From NCBI RefSeq assembly GCF_000750955.1, contig NZ_CCEJ010000007.1:176255-240254 (forward strand): a stretch of 64,000 nt of DNA. Direction: 5' to 3'. The notes under the pieces were generated by a model. It searched no databases and had not been told where the DNA came from. It saw only the letters and a program-made list of their open reading frames with translations. The first letter of the stretch is position 1. Every line of letters starts with the position of its first letter. Source of the stretch: Criblamydia sequanensis CRIB-18. GTDB lineage: Bacteria; Chlamydiota; Chlamydiia; Chlamydiales; Criblamydiaceae. Of this stretch, positions 61,206-64,000 are shown in pieces. Position numbers and translations under genes: made by a program.

Positions 61206-62735
61206 ATGGAAGCGTCCTATACTGTAAAAGATTTTCGCCATACCGTAAAAGATTATCTCAAAGTGCTAGCCTATGTTCTTTTGATCCTAGGATTTACTCT
61301 CCTCATTCATAATCTTATGGAAGAGTGCGACGACTGTCTCGTGATAAAGTCTCTTTCCTTAGAAGACAACATCTATAATGACCTTCATTACGATAGATTC
61401 ATGAATAAAATAAGGCATCGCATAAAAGTTCAACCTTTTAATCTAGTGGCTTTCGTAATTTTTTTAGCCTCGATCATTCATTCTTTTTTTGCTCCAAAGA
61501 TTCACTATTACGCCCTCCGATTAGAAAAGGAGCGAAAAAGAAAGGGGCAGCCGGAACCTTTTTATATCGAGATATTAAAATTTTTTGGCGAAGTTGAAGT
61601 GGTCTTTGGACTCTGGGTCATTCCGATGATGGTTTCTATGTATTTTTTTTATGATTGGAAAACTTGCATTAAATATCTGGACTCGAGAAGTTATATAGAA
61701 CCCGCTTTTGTTGTGGTTATCATGGTCATTGCTTCTACAAGACCCATTATTTCCTTTGCTGAGAGTTTTTTAAAGTGGTTTGCAAAGCTCGGCAAGGAAA
61801 CGGTGACTTCTTGGTGGCTTGCGATTTTAACCATTGGGCCTTTTGCGGGTTCTCTGATTACAGAACCCGGAGCCATGACTATTTCAGCTCTTCTTCTAAG
61901 AAGCCAGTTTTATCAACTGAAGCCTTCAAAAATGTTGTCTTACGCAACTCTTGGGCTGCTTTTTACGAACCTTTCGGTGGGAGGTGTACTTACAAGTTTT
62001 GCAGCCCCCCCGGTTATTATGGTGGGCAAAATTTGGAAATGGGACTCGCTTTATATGATGACTCATTTTGGTTGCAAGGCCTTCATAGGAATTCTCCTTG
62101 CAAATGCCGTTTATTATTTGTTTTTTAGAAAAGAGTTAAAAGAACTTGAAGGTCGAAAGCAAGCGTTTTTAAAGACGGAAACAAAAGAAAAAAAGATTCC
62201 ATTTTGGGTCACGTTAACTCATATCTTTTTTCTTATTTGGGTGATAGCCTATGCCCATTATCCCGTCATTTTTATTGGGACCTTTCTCTTTTTTATCGGC
62301 TTTTACAGGGCGACTCTCCCTCATCAGGATTATTTAAATTTAAAAGCCCCGATGCTGGTCGGTTTCTTCCTTGCGGGTTTGGTTGTCTTGGGAAGTTTAC
62401 AAGCATGGTGGATAACCCCTTTCCTAGGGGGGATGGATCAAGGATTTTTAATGTTCCTATCCATTTTTTTAACAGCATTCAATGACAATGCCGGGATCAC
62501 ATACCTAGCTTCTTTGATCCCGAGCTTAGCTGAAGGCATGAAATACAGTATCATGGCGGGGGCTGTGGTTGGCGGGGGGCTTACTGTAATTGCCAATGCG
62601 CCGAATCCTCTTGGAAGATCGATTCTCGTTGAACATTTTCCAAAAGGAATCAAACCACTGCCTCTTTTTTACGGGGCTTTAATTCCAACTCTCATTATGG
62701 CAGCGTCATTTTACCTGTTATCGCCGCTTTATTAG
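61206..62735 (+). CDS. Putative Na+/H+ antiporter (chlamydia-type, ArsB/NhaD-like)
   Basis: 509 residues with about 10-12 membrane helices. After a helix near 17-37 and a periplasmic loop comes a second at ~80-97. The core has the paired motifs LTIGPFAGSLITEPGAMTISALLL and LTAFNDNAGITYLASLIPSL, and GGGLTVIANAPNPLG near the C-terminus, as in ion transporter (IT) superfamily antiporters. It matches the putative Na+/H+ antiporter family (Pfam Na_H_antiport_2 as I recall), common in Chlamydiae. Ion specificity is inferred. Its end overlaps the opposing gene by 41 bases. Confidence 0.83.
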   Translation: MEASYTVKDFRHTVKDYLKVLAYVLLILGFTLLIHNLMEECDDCLVIKSLSLEDNIYNDLHYDRFMNKIRHRIKVQPFNLVAFVIFLASIIHSFFAPKIHYYALRLEKERKRKGQPEPFYIEILKFFGEVEVVFGLWVIPMMVSMYFFYDWKTCIKYLDSRSYIEPAFVVVIMVIASTRPIISFAESFLKWFAKLGKETVTSWWLAILTIGPFAGSLITEPGAMTISALLLRSQFYQLKPSKMLSYATLGLLFTNLSVGGVLTSFAAPPVIMVGKIWKWDSLYMMTHFGCKAFIGILLANAVYYLFFRKELKELEGRKQAFLKTETKEKKIPFWVTLTHIFFLIWVIAYAHYPVIFIGTFLFFIGFYRATLPHQDYLNLKAPMLVGFFLAGLVVLGSLQAWWITPFLGGMDQGFLMFLSIFLTAFNDNAGITYLASLIPSLAEGMKYSIMAGAVVGGGLTVIANAPNPLGRSILVEHFPKGIKPLPLFYGALIPTLIMAASFYLLSPLY

Positions 62736-63570
62736 TCCTTACTAAGCAGGCAATTTTAGATGAAAAAGCAAAGGTGAGAATAATCATTCCGAGTAGTGAT
62801 TCAAAAATTAAAAGAGTGCGGCCGCTTGCACTTTCTTGAGGGGATTCGAGTTTAGATAAAAGCTTCTCTGTTTGATAAAGCCATTTTCCGCGGGCAACTT
62901 GTTCCTGAAAGTTTCCCTCTTTCTTAAAAAAAGAAGAATTTCCAAACGTTTCCCCAAAAAAGCGATCTAAAGCCTCTTGCAATAACTTCATCTGAGAGAG
63001 AATTGGCTCTTGATTGAAGTTTTTATCTATATAGTGAGAGATAAGAAACTCTTCAGTCGGCAAAACCTCTATTTTAGAAGTCGTCGGTAAAGTTGAGAGT
63101 TCAATAATGGGCGCGGCGGTGCCAATAAAAAGAAATAAAAAGACAAGGGGATGATCTAGCAATATAAAAAGAGCCCCAATAAAACCCGCAGCTAAAAAGG
63201 TCTGCCTGAAAGGAAACTCCTCTATAAACAGTTCCCTAAAAAGAGAGTATAGTTTTTGGAAAAAAGAAAATTCTGAGTCTTCTCGTAGGATTTCAACCCT
63301 TTTACTCTGGAGCTGAGCCCGGCTATCCTCGGGAAGAGTTAAGAAATAATCCTGATTTTTGCTTAGCATCCCTTTGAATTCATCCGCTTTATTTTGAAAC
63401 ATCCCCTCATTTACTCCCATCACATACTCTAGTTCCGAGAGAAATTTTCGATTCTCATAGCGAGATAGAAGGAAGGGTGAGCATAAGTAGTAGAGAAAAG
63501 CTGTGAAACAGAGGCAAAGTTGAAGGATGGCTAGAAATCTAGTAAAGGGTGAGAAGGTAAAAGGTGACAT
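62695..63570 (-). CDS. Unknown membrane protein
   Basis: 291 residues. Hydrophobic helices lie near 12-32, 120-155 (a pair) and 255-275. Between the first and second is a charged loop (LSELEYVMGVNEGMF..KADEFKGML). No motif or family is recognised. The last 41 bases lie inside the end of the antiporter gene on the other strand. A featureless AT-rich stretch follows upstream of its start. Confidence 0.62.
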   Translation of the reverse strand: MSPFTFSPFTRFLAILQLCLCFTAFLYYLCSPFLLSRYENRKFLSELEYVMGVNEGMFQNKADEFKGMLSKNQDYFLTLPEDSRAQLQSKRVEILREDSEFSFFQKLYSLFRELFIEEFPFRQTFLAAGFIGALFILLDHPLVFLFLFIGTAAPIIELSTLPTTSKIEVLPTEEFLISHYIDKNFNQEPILSQMKLLQEALDRFFGETFGNSSFFKKEGNFQEQVARGKWLYQTEKLLSKLESPQESASGRTLLIFESLLGMIILTFAFSSKIACLVRTNKAAITGKMTLP

Positions 63571-63800
63571 GAGAATCTCTTTAAGTTCTTAAGTTTTAGA
63601 AAAAATGAACTGTACCGACTAAAAATTTTTTAGCCAAATTCAAAAAAAATGTAAAAAATTTTTTTAGGCATTTTTAAAGGGATTTCAAAGAAAACTAAAG
63701 AGCAGGAAAGATTAAGGGACTGTAAAAAATAGATCCTAATAGGCATGAGGGGATTTGTTCGGTATACCAAAAGCCCCAAAAAAAGAGAAAAATTTTTTTT
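63571..63800. other. AT-rich non-coding stretch
   Basis: No supported gene. Several A and T runs; nothing identified beyond the start region of the 62695-63570 gene. Confidence 0.5.
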
Positions 63801-63808
63801 AAAAAAGT

Positions 63809-63868
63809 TTGCAAAAAAAACCTAAAGTGCTAAGATAAAAAGTGGTAGTGAAAAAAAATCACTATTTT
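63809..63868 (+). promoter_or_regulatory. Possible upstream promoter followed by a small hairpin
   Basis: TTGCAA at 63809-63814 and TAAGAT at 63831-63836 are 16 bases apart. Then TAGTGA / TCACTA (63846-63864) form a 6-bp stem with an A7 loop followed by TTTT, like a mini-terminator. Confidence 0.35.
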
Positions 63869-63880
63869 AAGACAAAGCAC

Positions 63881-63910
63881 TTGCGTAAATAATTCAAGTT
63901 TCGCTATAGT
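63881..63910 (+). promoter_or_regulatory. Promoter for an operon to the right, probably rRNA
   Basis: TTGCGT at 63881-63886 and TATAGT at 63905-63910 are 18 bases apart. The transcript would begin near 63917. Confidence 0.45.
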
Positions 63911-63916
63911 CTTGCC

Positions 63917-64000
63917 TGTTCTTCGATGCTAAAAGCGAATAACTTAAAGACGAAGAAAAGCCGACAGTTAGTCGGTAAGATGTTTGACAGTGATCAAAAG
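63917..64000 (+). other. Structured leader, probably of a 16S rRNA precursor
   Basis: TTCTTCG (63919-63925) pairs with CGAAGAA (63951-63957), then CCGAC/GTCGG form a tight hairpin (63961-63975), and TTTGA/TCAAA near 63983-63997 may pair. The TTTGACA element is common shortly before bacterial 16S genes. No open frame is visible. The rRNA itself would lie beyond the window. Confidence 0.4.

Noticed and set aside
1..64000. Prophage or insertion sequence
   Set aside because: No transposase, integrase or phage structural gene and no terminal inverted repeats were recognised.

Overview
The window looks like a chromosomal piece of an environmental (Parachlamydiales-type) chlamydia. The evidence is the low-GC, gene-dense layout, the nrdR - dksA - lspA order that I recall from Chlamydia trachomatis, the neighbouring spoU, kpsF and gltT homologues, a DksA-like protein with a single cysteine, a chlamydial-style Na+/H+ antiporter, and several very large proteins of unknown family. 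A full-length isocitrate dehydrogenase and a large surface-glycan locus argue against Chlamydiaceae, which lack both. The species cannot be fixed from sequence alone.

Region 1 (1-23,665, almost all minus strand) is a surface polysaccharide locus. From upstream to downstream it holds a GT4 glycosyltransferase, a CgeB-like glycosyltransferase and a Wzx-type flippase (23,665-19,736). It then has a long tightly packed run (16,176-465): two asparagine-synthetase-like amidotransferases, two NAD-dependent epimerases, a GT92-type and a GT11-type glycosyltransferase, a PglK/MsbA-type ABC exporter, three GT4 enzymes with 4-base overlaps, and an SGNH + MBOAT pair for O-acylation. The start of a nucleotide-sugar dehydrogenase lies at the left edge. 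Together these would make, amidate, epimerise, polymerise, flip and acylate a uronic-acid-containing glycan. A two-gene copper-resistance cassette (TolC-type lipoprotein and multicopper oxidase, 18,904-16,277) and a plus-strand secreted methyltransferase sit inside the locus.

Region 2 (23,700-30,080) is a transition zone: a secreted DUF6492-type glycosyltransferase, a three-repeat protein broken by a one-base frameshift, a HAD phosphatase, a UDP-glucuronate-4-epimerase-type enzyme, a lipoprotein, an unknown protein and hemF.

Region 3 (30,262-44,765) is dominated by a 2,967-residue protein and an opposing 1,259-residue protein, both apparently alpha-helical repeat scaffolds. The giant protein starts with a possible nucleotidyltransferase-like module and ends with at least five ~75-residue repeats. 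A small methyltransferase and a FUSC-type membrane protein lie between the two.

Region 4 (44,910-58,383) is chlamydial housekeeping: nrdR, dksA, lspA, cinA, an SpoU-type RNA methyltransferase, kpsF/gutQ, icd, a glutamate/dicarboxylate symporter, lpxK and gmhA, mixed with unknown membrane proteins. The 424-base nrdR-dksA gap is rich in hairpins.

Region 5 (58,461-64,000) has an 850-residue ankyrin-type protein with a possible permuted papain-like module, a Na+/H+ antiporter and an unknown membrane protein. It ends with a non-coding stretch carrying promoters and hairpins that look like the leader of an rRNA operon starting just beyond the right edge. No tRNA, IS element or CRISPR array was seen.
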